Notes: generated by a model not told the origin, from the sequence alone. Shown: positions 26,806-37,565, counted from the stretch's first letter. The stretch: DNA of 64,000 nucleotides from Pseudomonadales bacterium (GCA_012103535.1 WLWQ01000003.1:806001-870000); one strand, 5' to 3'. Translations and numbers: made by a program.

Positions 26806-27768
26806 GTGAATCAATCAAACACTAAACCCAATGTTTATTGCCTGATGGGTCCAACATCATCGGGCAAAACCGGCATGGCCGTTGAACTTGTGCAGCGCTT
26901 TCCTTTTGAAATCATCAATGTGGATTCGGCCCAGGTCTATCGCGGAATGGATATTGGCACCGGCAAACCGGATAAAGCGACTTTAAGTACTGCTCCTCAT
27001 CGCCTAATAGACATCAAAGATCCAAGTGAAGCTTACTCAGCATCAGATTTTCGTGAAGATGCAATCCAAGAGATAGGCAATGTTTTAACCCTTGGTAAAA
27101 CTCCATTACTGGTTGGCGGCACTATGTTGTATTTCAAAGTGTTGCGGGATGGTCTGGCGGCTATGCCCCACGCTGATGCAGAAATAAGAAGTGAAATTGA
27201 GACCTTGGCGAAGGAGAAAGGATGGGAAGAAGTACACCAAAAATTAGCACAGGTAGATCCCGATTCTGCTCAACGTATTCACCCTAATGACCCGCAACGC
27301 TTGCAACGGGCGCTGGAAATTTATCTGGTTTCAGGCAAAACCATGTCTCAGTTTCATGCTGAGGAACAGGAGAAAAAGGGCAAAGAGGGGGTAGCTCTGC
27401 CTTTTAATTTGCACTATTTCGCGATCCAACCGGAAGACAGAGACGTATTACATAAACAAATTGCCCATCGGTTTATGCAGATGCTCGAGGACGGATTACT
27501 AAAAGAGGTCTCAATCTTATATCAGCGCGAAGACCTGCATGAGATGCTTCCTTCAATAAAATCAGTAGGATACAGGCAAGTCTGGCAACATCTGGCGGGA
27601 GAATTAAGCTATGATGCAATGGTAGAAAAGAGTATTATTGCCACCAGACAACTAGCCAAGCGTCAGCTTACCTGGCTTCGCAGTTGGGAAAATCTGCGAA
27701 GTTTGCGAGATCCATCAGGTAAATCCATTGATACCGTCTTGAAATACGTGGAATCTACCGCAATATAG
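26806..27768 (+). CDS. miaA: tRNA dimethylallyltransferase
   Basis: A 320-residue enzyme that isopentenylates A37 of tRNAs reading UNN codons. The P-loop GPTSSGKTGMA, the substrate motif NVDSAQVYRGMDIGTGKP and the C-terminal SVGYRQVWQHL are intact. The start is a GTG 17 bp after the mutL stop. The miaA-hfq-hflX-hflKC superoperon is conserved in most Gammaproteobacteria. Confidence 0.96.
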   Translation: MNQSNTKPNVYCLMGPTSSGKTGMAVELVQRFPFEIINVDSAQVYRGMDIGTGKPDKATLSTAPHRLIDIKDPSEAYSASDFREDAIQEIGNVLTLGKTPLLVGGTMLYFKVLRDGLAAMPHADAEIRSEIETLAKEKGWEEVHQKLAQVDPDSAQRIHPNDPQRLQRALEIYLVSGKTMSQFHAEEQEKKGKEGVALPFNLHYFAIQPEDRDVLHKQIAHRFMQMLEDGLLKEVSILYQREDLHEMLPSIKSVGYRQVWQHLAGELSYDAMVEKSIIATRQLAKRQLTWLRSWENLRSLRDPSGKSIDTVLKYVESTAI

Positions 27769-27878
27769 AACTTTATTACCGTATCACTAGTCACAATAGT
27801 GTCCAGTGACGATTTAGCGACTGTGGCGCTGGGCGCACCGCACCAAAGACAGCATTGTAGATTGCAAGGAGAAGAACA

Positions 27879-28145
27879 ATGTCCAAAGGACATACACTAC
27901 AAGACCCTTTTCTGAATGTACTTCGAAAAGAGCGAATTCCAGTATCCATTTACTTAGTTAGTGGCATCAAACTGCAAGGCCAGATCGAATCATTCGATCA
28001 ATTCGTAATTCTGCTAAAGAATGCTGTGAGCCAGATGGTTTATAAGCATGCTATTTCCACAGTCGTCCCTGCGCGTATGGTTAAAATTCCAATGTCAGGG
28101 GCAGACTCTCAGGATGACGATAGCGGTGAACCAGGGAATGCCTAA
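27879..28145 (+). CDS. hfq: RNA chaperone Hfq
   Basis: An 88-residue Sm-like hexameric RNA chaperone. The Sm1 segment [34 protein letters not shown] and the Sm2 segment with [10 protein letters not shown] are almost canonical. The C-terminal tail is short and acidic (about 18 residues, [13 protein letters not shown]), as in Pseudomonas rather than the long E. coli tail. AAGGAG lies 8 bp before the ATG. The 110-bp gap after miaA, in which no other feature is clear, probably holds an hfq promoter. Confidence 0.97.
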   Translation: MSKGHTLQDPFLNVLRKERIPVSIYLVSGIKLQGQIESFDQFVILLKNAVSQMVYKHAISTVVPARMVKIPMSGADSQDDDSGEPGNA

Positions 28146-28176
28146 CAGGGCAGTGTGCCCGATTTGAGGTTTCTAT

Positions 28177-29514
28177 TTGTTTTTTGAAAGGCCAGAATCT
28201 GGCGAGGTTTCAATTCTTGTTCATCTCTCGATCGAATCCGACAAGGAACGAGAGGATCCAATTGAATTTGAAGAACTAGCCTTATCAGCAGGCGCACAAC
28301 CAGTAGAATTTATTACCGGTACTCGCAAACAACCTTCACCTAATTATTTTGTAGGCAGTGGCAAACTCGAAGAGATTGCTGCTGCAGTTCGTGCCCATAA
28401 AGCGCAGTTGGTTTTATTTAACCATGCTCTCACGCCGAGTCAGGAACGAAATCTGGAAAAAGTGTTTGAATGTCGCGTCCTCGACCGAACTGGTTTGATA
28501 TTGGATATATTTGCCCAGCGTGCACGCAGCCACGAAGGCAAGTTGCAAGTTGAACTGGCGCAGCTGCAGCATCTAAGCTCTCGTTTGAAAAGAGGCTGGA
28601 CTCACCTCGATCGGCAGAAAGGTGGTATTGGTCTACGAGGAGCAGGTGAAACTCAGCTTGAATTAGACCAGCGTATGATCGGTCAGCGTATTAAGGCGAT
28701 TAACAAAAGCCTGTCTAAAGTGAGAAGCCAGCGCGAGCAAGGTCGACGATCGCGAAATAGAGCAGAAATTCAAACAATTTCTCTAGTCGGCTATACCAAC
28801 GCCGGCAAATCTACATTGTTTAATGCGCTGACGAATTCGGATTCCTATGCAGCCGATCAGTTGTTTGCAACCTTGGATTCAACCCTAAGGCGCATCGAAT
28901 TACCAAACTTCGGTACAGCGATCGTGGCGGATACGGTTGGGTTTATCAGTCATTTACCCCACCAGCTGGTGGAAGCTTTCAGGGCGACCTTAGAAGAAAC
29001 GGCGGCAGCGGATTTGTTATTGCATGTCATAGATTGTGCACATGAATCTCATGCAGACTATATTGAAGAAGTTAACACCGTATTAGAGGAAATAGGGGCA
29101 GCATCCGTTCCTCAGCTGAAAGTCTTCAACAAGATCGATTTACTGGATGGGTTTGAACCAAGAATCGATTATGGGGAAAACGGTGTTCCCAAAAGAGTAT
29201 GGGTATCTGCACAGCAGGGAATTGGCATCGATCTTTTACTGCAGGCAATGAGTGAAGCATTGGCAGGTACTCTGGTTGCTGAAACTATACGCATAGCGCC
29301 AGAACAGACCCGATTACGCAGTAAGTTATATGAAAAAGGATTCATCGAAGCTGAACGAATCGATGAAAGCGGTTTTTATCACCTTGGCGTTCGACTGCCG
29401 AAGCAGGAGTTGGAGCGGGTGATGCAACAAGGTGCAGTAATTGAGCAAACACCTGAATTAGTGGAATCATCGGATCCCGTTTGGACCGAAGGCGAACAGG
29501 CGCGAACCGCGTAG
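28177..29514 (+). CDS. hflX: Ribosome-splitting GTPase HflX
   Basis: A 445-residue GTPase that splits stalled or heat-damaged 70S ribosomes. The N-terminal HflX domain is followed by a helical linker (SRLKRGWTHLDRQKGGIGLRGAGETQLE) and a G domain with GYTNAGKSTLFNAL, DTVGFISHLPHQLVEAF, NKID and VSAQQ. The start is a TTG giving MFFERPESGE, matching the usual family N-terminus, with GAGG about 8 bp upstream. It lies 31 bp after hfq. Confidence 0.96.
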   Translation: MFFERPESGEVSILVHLSIESDKEREDPIEFEELALSAGAQPVEFITGTRKQPSPNYFVGSGKLEEIAAAVRAHKAQLVLFNHALTPSQERNLEKVFECRVLDRTGLILDIFAQRARSHEGKLQVELAQLQHLSSRLKRGWTHLDRQKGGIGLRGAGETQLELDQRMIGQRIKAINKSLSKVRSQREQGRRSRNRAEIQTISLVGYTNAGKSTLFNALTNSDSYAADQLFATLDSTLRRIELPNFGTAIVADTVGFISHLPHQLVEAFRATLEETAAADLLLHVIDCAHESHADYIEEVNTVLEEIGAASVPQLKVFNKIDLLDGFEPRIDYGENGVPKRVWVSAQQGIGIDLLLQAMSEALAGTLVAETIRIAPEQTRLRSKLYEKGFIEAERIDESGFYHLGVRLPKQELERVMQQGAVIEQTPELVESSDPVWTEGEQARTA

Positions 29515-29615
29515 TTTGCTGATTTCAGGGCTTTTTAACTTTGCAAAATGCTGTGTTAATTCACAATTATTAGCTAAAATTGACCTCTTGTGTCTTAGAA
29601 GCTATGGAGAAACCA

Positions 29616-30821
29616 ATGGCTTGGAATGAACCTGGAAATAACGGTAACGACAACGACCCATGGGGCGGTGGTCGTCGCGGCGGAGACCAGGGACCACCGG
29701 ACATTGACGAAGTTATTAGAAATCTTACGAAGAAATTTAACAATCTCTTCGGAGGATCTGGTAGCGGCGGCTCAAGTAATAGTGGTGGCTCTCCCTCAAC
29801 GCCTGGTGGTATTTCTGGAGGGCTGATTGCCGGCTTGGTTGTTGTTGTCGTCGTGATATGGGGATTCATGGGATTCTATATCGTCGACGCAGCAGAACAG
29901 GGAGTCGTTCTGCGCTTCGGAAAAGTTCTCGATACCACACCACAACCCGGACTGCATTGGAACCCACCACTCATCGATGAAGTCAATTTAGTCAACGTAT
30001 CTGAACTAAATGCCAAAACCTATGAAAACAGAGCGATGCTTACGACCGATGAAAACATCATCGATATCGAAGTGACCGTTCAGTATTTGATTCAAGATCC
30101 AATCAAATACGTCATCGCTGTACAGAATCCTGAACGTAGTCTGGACAATGCTGCAGAATCCGCCATTCGCCATGTAGTTGGTGGCAATACGATGGAACAA
30201 ATTCTGACAACAGGTCGTGATCGAGTTGCAGCCGACGTTGCTGAGCGACTGCAAGACTATATGGACGTCTATAACACTGGAATTTTTGTCAGTCAGATTA
30301 ACGTTGTTGATGCACAACCACCTGATGGCGTTCGAGCGGCATTCGATGATGTTATTCGTGCTCGAGAAGACGAGCAGCGAGCGCAAAACCAGGCGCAGCA
30401 ATACGCCAATCGAGTAATTCCTGAAGCACGTGGTGAAGCGCAGCGACAAATTGAGCAGGCAAACGCTTATAAGGAAGAAGTAATTGCCCGAGCTGAAGGT
30501 GATGCGTCTAGATTCGATCAGTTACTCTTCGAATACGAAAAAGCGCCAGCGGTAACCCGACAACGGCTTTACATAGATTCATTACAGGACGTGTTTACCG
30601 CAAGTAGCAAAATCATGATCGATGTCGAAGGTGGAAATAACATGTTGTATGTGCCTTTGGACAAGATCCTTGAACAGAGCGGAAGCTCAACAGCAAGACC
30701 ACGCAGCTCTTCCGAGTGGCAAGATCTTGCCGATCAAATAGCACCTTATTTACAGGGCCCCTCCAGTGCAAATGCAGTTGATAGAGCACGGTTGAATGGT
30801 GGCAGAGGAGGCAGACCATGA
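29616..30821 (+). CDS. hflK: HflK, SPFH-domain regulator of FtsH protease
   Basis: A protein of about 401 residues. The N-terminal Gly/Asn-rich cytoplasmic tail (MAWNEPGNNGNDND) is followed by one transmembrane helix (about 68-90), the SPFH/band-7 domain facing the periplasm, and a coiled coil (about 250-320) rich in Glu, Arg and Gln. With HflC it forms the large cage around FtsH. I chose the ATG at 29616 because the product then matches the family N-terminus and GGAG lies 6 bp upstream; upstream in-frame starts at 29580 and 29604 look spurious. The stop overlaps the hflC start by 4 bp. Confidence 0.95.
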   Translation: MAWNEPGNNGNDNDPWGGGRRGGDQGPPDIDEVIRNLTKKFNNLFGGSGSGGSSNSGGSPSTPGGISGGLIAGLVVVVVVIWGFMGFYIVDAAEQGVVLRFGKVLDTTPQPGLHWNPPLIDEVNLVNVSELNAKTYENRAMLTTDENIIDIEVTVQYLIQDPIKYVIAVQNPERSLDNAAESAIRHVVGGNTMEQILTTGRDRVAADVAERLQDYMDVYNTGIFVSQINVVDAQPPDGVRAAFDDVIRAREDEQRAQNQAQQYANRVIPEARGEAQRQIEQANAYKEEVIARAEGDASRFDQLLFEYEKAPAVTRQRLYIDSLQDVFTASSKIMIDVEGGNNMLYVPLDKILEQSGSSTARPRSSSEWQDLADQIAPYLQGPSSANAVDRARLNGGRGGRP

Positions 30822-31687
30822 AGAATTTTTTATCAATAGGCTTATTGTTTTTTGCTGTAATTATCGCCACCAATACCCTATTCGTTGTTAAAGAAACTGA
30901 ACGAGCGGTATTGCTGCAATTCGGTGAACTTGTGAATTCTGATATCCAGCCAGGAATACACGCAAAAATTCCCTGGGTGAACAACGTTCGAATATTTGAT
31001 GCGAGAATTCAAACTGAAGATGCCACACCGCAGCGCTTTCTAACCCTAGAGCAAAAAGCTCTGGATGTTGATTCCTATGCGAAATGGCGCATTATCGATG
31101 TAGGTCAGTTTTATGTTTCTACTCGAGGAAATGTTGGCACAGCAGGTAATTTATTGGCTCAGCGAATCAATGATGGACTACGAGACCAAATTGGTACCCG
31201 TACTCTAATCGAAGTGGTTGCCGGTGAGCGCGACCAGTTAATGTTAGACCTGACCGATGAATTAAACGAAACAACCGCCTCGGATATCGGTATCGAAGTT
31301 ATCGATGTGAGAGTTAAGCGAATCGATCTTCCCGATGATGTACGTTCTTCAGTGTACGATCGAATGATTACTGAACGAAATCGAGAAGCACAGGAAATTC
31401 GTTCTCGTGGTGATGAATTAGCCATTGGCATTCGTGCCGATGCAGATCGTCAGGTTGTCATTTATGAAGCTGAAGCTTATCGCGATGCAGAACAAATTCG
31501 TGGTGAAGGTGATGCTAATGCGACGTCAATCTACGCCGAGGCCTACACGAAAGACGAAGAGTTTTTTGCATTTACCCGCAGCTTAAACGCATATCGTGAA
31601 ACGTTTAGCTCAAAGAACGATGTACTACTGTTAGATCCTGACAGTGATTACTTCAAATATTTGAAGGATGGGCTTACTCTGCAGTAG
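30818..31687 (+). CDS. hflC: HflC, SPFH-domain partner of HflK
   Basis: A 289-residue partner of HflK. An N-terminal transmembrane helix (about 5-25) is followed by VVKETERAVLLQFGE and PGIHAKIPWVNNVR (the band-7 opening), VKRIDLPDDVRSSVYDRMITERNREAQEIRSRG and a coiled coil. It ends near an Ala/Glu-rich tail without a second membrane segment. It is translationally coupled to hflK and followed by a terminator. Confidence 0.96.
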   Translation: MKNFLSIGLLFFAVIIATNTLFVVKETERAVLLQFGELVNSDIQPGIHAKIPWVNNVRIFDARIQTEDATPQRFLTLEQKALDVDSYAKWRIIDVGQFYVSTRGNVGTAGNLLAQRINDGLRDQIGTRTLIEVVAGERDQLMLDLTDELNETTASDIGIEVIDVRVKRIDLPDDVRSSVYDRMITERNREAQEIRSRGDELAIGIRADADRQVVIYEAEAYRDAEQIRGEGDANATSIYAEAYTKDEEFFAFTRSLNAYRETFSSKNDVLLLDPDSDYFKYLKDGLTLQ

Positions 31688-31744
31688 ATAAAAAGAAGAT
31701 TAGCTAGCGAGTAGAGCCAAGAAATAATCCCGATAAAGAATAAC

Positions 31745-31785
31745 AAACCTGAATTGCAATTAGAGATGCGATTCAGGTTTTTTCG
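31745..31785 (+). terminator. Rho-independent terminator of the hfq-hflC transcript
   Basis: Arms AAACCTGAAT / ATTCAGGTTT enclose a 16-base loop, with the T run continuing to 31783. It ends the hfl segment 58 bp after the hflC stop; the DUF2065 gene follows. Confidence 0.82.
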
Positions 31786-31842
31786 GGCTGCGTTTTCGGA
31801 AATGATAGTGATTGCGAAACAGGCCAGAGATGATGGCGAAAC

Positions 31843-32028
31843 ATGCTACATGAACTCGCGATAGCTTTTTGTTTGATGCTAGTAATAGAAGGGATACTTC
31901 CTTTTATTGCGCCGAAGAGATGGCGCAATTTGGTAATGATGTTAGATGAAGTCGATGACACCACGATGCGATTCATCGGTTTAGGCAGTATGTTAACTGG
32001 AACAATTCTTTTACTGCTTATTAATTAG
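31843..32028 (+). CDS. Small membrane protein DUF2065 (YjeT-like)
   Basis: A 61-residue protein with two transmembrane helices (about 5-22 and 43-60) separated by the family loop IAPKRWRNLV. It is the usual gene between hflC and hisZ/purA in Gammaproteobacteria. Function is unknown; the loop charge suggests both termini are on the same side of the membrane. Confidence 0.85.
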   Translation: MLHELAIAFCLMLVIEGILPFIAPKRWRNLVMMLDEVDDTTMRFIGLGSMLTGTILLLLIN

Positions 32029-32054
32029 AAACACGTACGAGTGATAGACCGATC

Positions 32055-33245
32055 ATGACAGACGCTAAACGCTGGTTGCTTCCCGATGGGGTAGAAGAAA
32101 TTCTGCCGGCAGAAGCACACAAGTTAGAATCTCTCCGCCGGCAGTTGTTGGACCTCTATGAGTCCTGGGGCTATCAGTTGGTGATTACCCCTCTCATTGA
32201 ATTTCTCGATTCACTGTTGGTTGGTTCGTCACACGATCTGGATTTGCACACTTTCAAGATAACGGATCAACTTAGCGGTCGCATGATGGGGATTCGCGCC
32301 GACATCACTCCCCAGGCGGCCCGTATCGACGCCTACCGCTTAAATCGCGAAGGCCCGGTGCGTCTTTGCTACGCAGACAATGTCCTTCACACCAAACCTC
32401 GAGGCATCATGACCTCCAGAGTACCGATTCGAATTGGTGCCGAGCTCTATGGCCATTCTGGAGTCGAGTGTGACATTGAGCTCGTGTGTTTAATGCATGA
32501 AACCTTGAACGCTATAGCAATCGATAATATTCATATCGTGCTAGGGCATGTAGGTATTTTTAGATCCCTGGTTGAAGCGGCGAATCTTGATGTCGAGACC
32601 GAACAATCCCTCTTCGAAGCAGTACAACGTAAGGCCTATGATGAAATCGATGAGGTGTTGAATACTTCAGTAAACGACGCAGACTTGAAGAAAATGTTGC
32701 AGCAACTCTCTCGACTGTCTGGTGACGAAAAAACCTTAGCGGAGGCGTTGAGTGTGTTCTCTAATGCTCCGGATAGTGTCAAAGCTGAGCTACAAGAACT
32801 TGTCGCGATCGTTGAAGGTGTGAAACAACGTATTCCCGATATCGTTCTCTGTTTCGATCTCTGTGAATTACGTGGTTACGAATATCACACCGGAATTGTA
32901 TTTGCAGCTTACACTCCAGAGTACGGTCGTGCCGTGGCAAAAGGCGGACGCTATGATCATATCGGAGAAGTTTTTGGGCGCGCTCGACCTGCCTCAGGAT
33001 TCGATAGCGATTTGAAAGTACTGGCAAAGCTTTCTGCAATAGAGTTCCAGCAACGGAAGGGTATTATTGCTCCTAATTTAAATGATGAAGCCTTGCGTGA
33101 TTCAATCTCCACCTTGCGTCAACAAGGTGAGATCGTAATTATCAATCTTACCGATAGACCCCTGGATGAAAATGCTCGCACTGAAATGAATTGCGACCGC
33201 CAACTAGTCAATAATCAAGGTGCCTGGGAAGTAGAACCACTTTAG
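32055..33245 (+). CDS. hisZ: ATP phosphoribosyltransferase regulatory subunit HisZ
   Basis: A 396-residue class-II histidyl-tRNA-synthetase paralogue. It opens with WLLPDGVEEILPAEAHKLESLRRQLLDLYESWGY and has the motif-2-like GRMMGIRADITPQAARID, but the HisRS-specific anticodon-binding domain is absent. HisZ partners with short-form HisG (not in the window) for the first step of histidine biosynthesis and confers histidine feedback. Presence of hisZ between hfl and purA is typical of Pseudomonas-type genomes. Confidence 0.94.
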   Translation: MTDAKRWLLPDGVEEILPAEAHKLESLRRQLLDLYESWGYQLVITPLIEFLDSLLVGSSHDLDLHTFKITDQLSGRMMGIRADITPQAARIDAYRLNREGPVRLCYADNVLHTKPRGIMTSRVPIRIGAELYGHSGVECDIELVCLMHETLNAIAIDNIHIVLGHVGIFRSLVEAANLDVETEQSLFEAVQRKAYDEIDEVLNTSVNDADLKKMLQQLSRLSGDEKTLAEALSVFSNAPDSVKAELQELVAIVEGVKQRIPDIVLCFDLCELRGYEYHTGIVFAAYTPEYGRAVAKGGRYDHIGEVFGRARPASGFDSDLKVLAKLSAIEFQQRKGIIAPNLNDEALRDSISTLRQQGEIVIINLTDRPLDENARTEMNCDRQLVNNQGAWEVEPL

Positions 33246-33281
33246 TCAATATCTGGTATTCAAACCACACTCGCTGAGTAG

Positions 33282-34583
<1,302 letters not shown>

Positions 34584-34596
34584 CCAAATCGAATTG

Positions 34597-35493
34597 TTAA
34601 GGAATACTCCAAAGGCAGGCGGCGCCTAATGCACCACTTGCATCACCAAAACTTGGTGCAGCCATCTTAGTCTGAATCTCATCGGTAAATACCTGTCCCT
34701 CCAGATATCGAGGCACCAATTCGTAGAGCGCAGAGATATTCGAAAGTCCGCCGCCCAATACAATCATATACGGATCGACTACGTTAATGATGGTTGAGAG
34801 ACACCGCGCGAGTTGCTTAGCGTAAAGGTCTATACATGCTATGGCATCAGCATCTTCGTTTCGTGCCAAGTCTGCGATAGCAACAGCAGATAGATCCTTC
34901 TCAGTTAATTCTCGAAAAGATTGCTGCAAGCCTCTTCCGGATAAAACCGTTTCGTTACAGTTAACTTTTCCACAATAGCAGACGCGATCATCTTGGATTA
35001 AATCTCTTACTGAAGTAGGGATGGAGTTATGGCCCCATTCTCCTGCAATGCTGTTCGGTCCGGTAAGCAATTGTTTATCGATAACAACTCCGCCACCACA
35101 TCCAGTGCCGATGATTACGCCAAACACACTGTGCTCTTCTCGAGCCGCTCCATAATGAGCCTCTGACAAAGTGAAACAATTTGCGTCGTTCTCTAAACAA
35201 ATTTCAAAGCCAAGTCTCGTTTCTATGTCCTTCTTTAAAGGCTGCCCATTCAAACAAACTGAATTTGAGTTTTTCATGAGTTCACTGGGAAATGCCAAAG
35301 CACCAGGAGTTCCAACTCCAACTGAGAATTGATTCGAAGAACGCAGTTTTTCGATTACGCCACAGACAGCTTCTACAGTTCCGGAGTAACTATCGGCAGG
35401 CGTATCAACTCTGACTTTTTCTTTAACAGTGCCATCGTTGGCCAAGCCAATACCTTCGATCTTGGTGCCGCCTAAATCAATGCCTATACGCAT
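34597..35493 (-). CDS. mak: ROK-family kinase, fructokinase (Mak)-like
   Basis: A 298-residue sugar kinase very similar in motif order to E. coli Mak: IGIDLGGTKIEGI (phosphate 1), the substrate-binding NSNSVCLNGQPL, LENDANCFTLSEA with the catalytic Asp, GTGCGGGVVID, EWGHNSIP and the zinc-type cluster CYCGKVNCNETVLSGRGL. It phosphorylates fructose or a related hexose, with ATP as donor. The product is cytoplasmic. It is the first gene of the accessory block after purA. The 144 bp upstream separate it from the divergent transposase gene and hold short TGTCAC repeats. Confidence 0.85.
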   Translation of the reverse strand: MRIGIDLGGTKIEGIGLANDGTVKEKVRVDTPADSYSGTVEAVCGVIEKLRSSNQFSVGVGTPGALAFPSELMKNSNSVCLNGQPLKKDIETRLGFEICLENDANCFTLSEAHYGAAREEHSVFGVIIGTGCGGGVVIDKQLLTGPNSIAGEWGHNSIPTSVRDLIQDDRVCYCGKVNCNETVLSGRGLQQSFRELTEKDLSAVAIADLARNEDADAIACIDLYAKQLARCLSTIINVVDPYMIVLGGGLSNISALYELVPRYLEGQVFTDEIQTKMAAPSFGDASGALGAACLWSIP

Positions 35494-35637
35494 TAAAACT
35501 TCCTTTCTTCATTGTCCCTTTCATATGTGTCACTGTCACAAAAACCCTTAAATAACAATGTGTTGCATACTACTACAAACACTCTAAAATCGTCGGTCCG
35601 CCAATAAAAACGCCGTTAGCAAGAAGACACTCTAGTA

Positions 35638-36732
35638 ATGACCCGGGCCCGCTACCAACAGATTTCTCTCGATGATACGCCTTATTATCATTGCATCTCT
35701 CGCTGTGTTCGGCGCGCTTATCTATGTGGTGATGATCCCGTAAGCGGTCATAATTTTGATCATCGCAAGCAGTGGTTAGTTACTCGAATTAAGCAACTCT
35801 CGGCTCAATTTGCAATTGATGTTTGCGCCTACGCGATCATGAGCAATCACTATCATCTTGTTTTATTTGTTAACGAAGAAAAGGCGAAAAACTGGAGCGA
35901 TGAAGAAGTTATTCGGCACTGGACCGCAATTTTTCCTCGTAATGCAGCAATCATCGAAACCTTGCGTAAAAATGCGAATTCACGCAAAGCCCAAAAACAA
36001 TTGATTCAACAAGTGGACTCATGGCGCGAGAGATTGATGGACATAAGTTGGTTTATGCGTTGTTTGAATGAGTCAGTCGCCCGTCAGGCGAATAAGGAAG
36101 ACGATTGCAAGGGTCGATTCTGGGAAGGCCGATTTAAGAGTCAGGCGCTGTTAGATGAAAAGGCCCTGGTAACCTGTATGGCCTATGTTGATCTCAATCC
36201 GGTTCGTGCAGGGATGAGCGAATCTTTAGATACCAGCGACTTCACCTCCATTCAGGAGCGTCTTATTAGTCATGCCAAAAAAGTGAAAAATCGCAGTTAT
36301 CGGCAACATCGTTTACTGACGCGCCGCGGCGCGAAACACTTAGTGGGAAGGCAATCATCAAGAAAACAGTCACCGCTTAAACCGCTTAAAGACTTACCTG
36401 GAATAGATGATGGAAACATTCCATTCTCCCAGCAAAGCTATTTCGAATTGCTGGAATCCACCTGCAAAGCGCTTGCGCTTGTTAATCATGAACCCGCAAA
36501 AGCGACTCATATTCTGGAAGAAAAACAATCTGTGCTTCAATCGTTGGGCATTCCAGCGAGCACCTGGATAAGAAGCGTCAAATACTTTCATCGCCACTAT
36601 GGTACCGCTGCCGGAGCTGAATCTTCACTGGTACATTTTCATAACAGTCGAATAAAGGCAGGAGTGGATTTTAAGTATCCCCACAAATGGATACGGGGAG
36701 TGCACTCAGCTCGATTGTTATACGGTACTTAG
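35638..36732 (+). CDS. REP-associated-type tyrosine transposase (RAYT/Y1_Tnp)
   Basis: A 364-residue HUH single-strand transposase-like protein. The HUH site is seen in AYAIMSNHYHLVLF (His-X-His, about residues 69-77), with further core strands around PYYHCISRCVRRAY and YVDLNPVRAGM. The catalytic Tyr of RAYTs lies in the second half and is not certain by eye. About 150 residues of basic C-terminal extension make it longer than IS200 enzymes, so it belongs to the domesticated RAYT-like group rather than a mobile IS. Imperfect repeats lie in the 600 bp downstream, but I do not see the classic REP hairpin immediately flanking it. Confidence 0.85.
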   Translation: MTRARYQQISLDDTPYYHCISRCVRRAYLCGDDPVSGHNFDHRKQWLVTRIKQLSAQFAIDVCAYAIMSNHYHLVLFVNEEKAKNWSDEEVIRHWTAIFPRNAAIIETLRKNANSRKAQKQLIQQVDSWRERLMDISWFMRCLNESVARQANKEDDCKGRFWEGRFKSQALLDEKALVTCMAYVDLNPVRAGMSESLDTSDFTSIQERLISHAKKVKNRSYRQHRLLTRRGAKHLVGRQSSRKQSPLKPLKDLPGIDDGNIPFSQQSYFELLESTCKALALVNHEPAKATHILEEKQSVLQSLGIPASTWIRSVKYFHRHYGTAAGAESSLVHFHNSRIKAGVDFKYPHKWIRGVHSARLLYGT

Positions 36733-37333
36733 AAACCCTTATTCGAGTTAGAACAAAAGTCGGAACAAACACTTCCTGTGGTCAGCCCGTTTCCGATCTC
36801 CTTACTTGCTTATCTTTTAGACAATAGCACCTTCCAATCTCTACTATTGTCGAACAAAAACCAACTGAAAATAGCCCCTGACTAAAATTTCATCAAATAC
36901 CTGAACTTCATGTTTATCTAATAGAATAATTGGGTGTCCTTTAAAATTTAATTGGGTGTCATTTTTAAAAATAATCACTGTAAACACTGAACTTTCGTAA
37001 GTATCAGATATCCAATGATTTATTGATTGGTGAATAACGCTCGATCTAAGGAGAGGGCTGGTACAACATTTTAACTATGTATGTGAAATACATAGAAAAA
37101 CCAGCCAAAATCACTAGATATTGTTTGACTTTGACCGATTAACACTATATGTTGCGCTGCTAAGTACTTGCTAACTTATTGAATTTTCAGGACTAGAGAC
37201 GGGGACATTCTCAAAATCCAGAGTTAAAAGCAGTACAAAAAAGCAGCAATCGTTATTGGGGAATAGGGATTTATGCTTTTTCCAAAAATAGAAAAACAAC
37301 ACAAAGGCACCCCAAAAAAATCACATTAACTAT
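36733..37333. other. AT-rich, repeat-bearing intergenic region downstream of the RAYT
   Basis: About 600 bp without a convincing gene. It holds an 8-bp inverted repeat GACAATAG/CTATTGTC (36820-36851), two direct copies of AATTGGGTGTC 22 bp apart (36928-36938, 36950-36960), a nested inverted repeat (37056-37106) and the sequence ACGGGGACATTCTC (37199-37212), reminiscent of repeats found near other Y1 transposases. Together these look like remnants of REP-type elements or a structured RNA region. Confidence 0.55.
37056..37106. repeat. Nested inverted repeat (two-stem hairpin)
   Basis: Outer arms GGCTGGT / ACCAGCC and inner arms CTATGTAT / ATACATAG with a GTGAA loop can form one extended hairpin with an asymmetric internal loop. 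It lies between the RAYT and the small 58-residue ORF and is a candidate REP-like or small RNA structure. Confidence 0.5.
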
Positions 37334-37369
37334 TTGCAAATCACTGGGCATAAGCTGGAGCACTATCGA

Positions 37370-37546
37370 ATGAGTAAACTCGCTCAAGTAGTAGTTGAAG
37401 AAACTGAAAGCGAAAAAATGCAGGAAGCTGAATTCGACGGCGATAATCTTTACCTAAAAAAGAAAAAGGAAGATGAAATTCGAATGAAACTGGATCAGTT
37501 CGCCAAGGAACTATCTCAGGTAAAGAAACAACGAGACGAGCACTAA
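37370..37546 (+). CDS. Small Lys/Glu-rich cytoplasmic protein, unknown
   Basis: A short protein of 58 residues beginning MSKLAQVVVEETESEK; an upstream TTG at 37334 could add 12 residues. It is highly charged, with a KKKKED core and a helical C-terminal segment (MKLDQFAKELSQVKKQRDEH) that could be a coiled coil. No signal or membrane segment. A GGAG lies 12 bp upstream, which is longer than ideal. A perfect palindrome follows 20 bp after the stop. No family is recognised; the coding call rests on composition and on the ribosome site only. Confidence 0.5.
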   Translation: MSKLAQVVVEETESEKMQEAEFDGDNLYLKKKKEDEIRMKLDQFAKELSQVKKQRDEH

Positions 37547-37565
37547 GCGTCGTCCAGACCTTCCC

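Noticed and set aside
30006-30449. 147-codon minus-strand frame inside hflK
   Set aside because: Antisense shadow of the conserved HflK coding sequence, with no family likeness.
35638-36732. RAYT gene read as a complete IS200/IS605 insertion sequence
   Set aside because: No flanking terminal hairpins or target-site signs immediately at the gene ends and no tnpB; the long C-terminal extension fits a single-copy RAYT.
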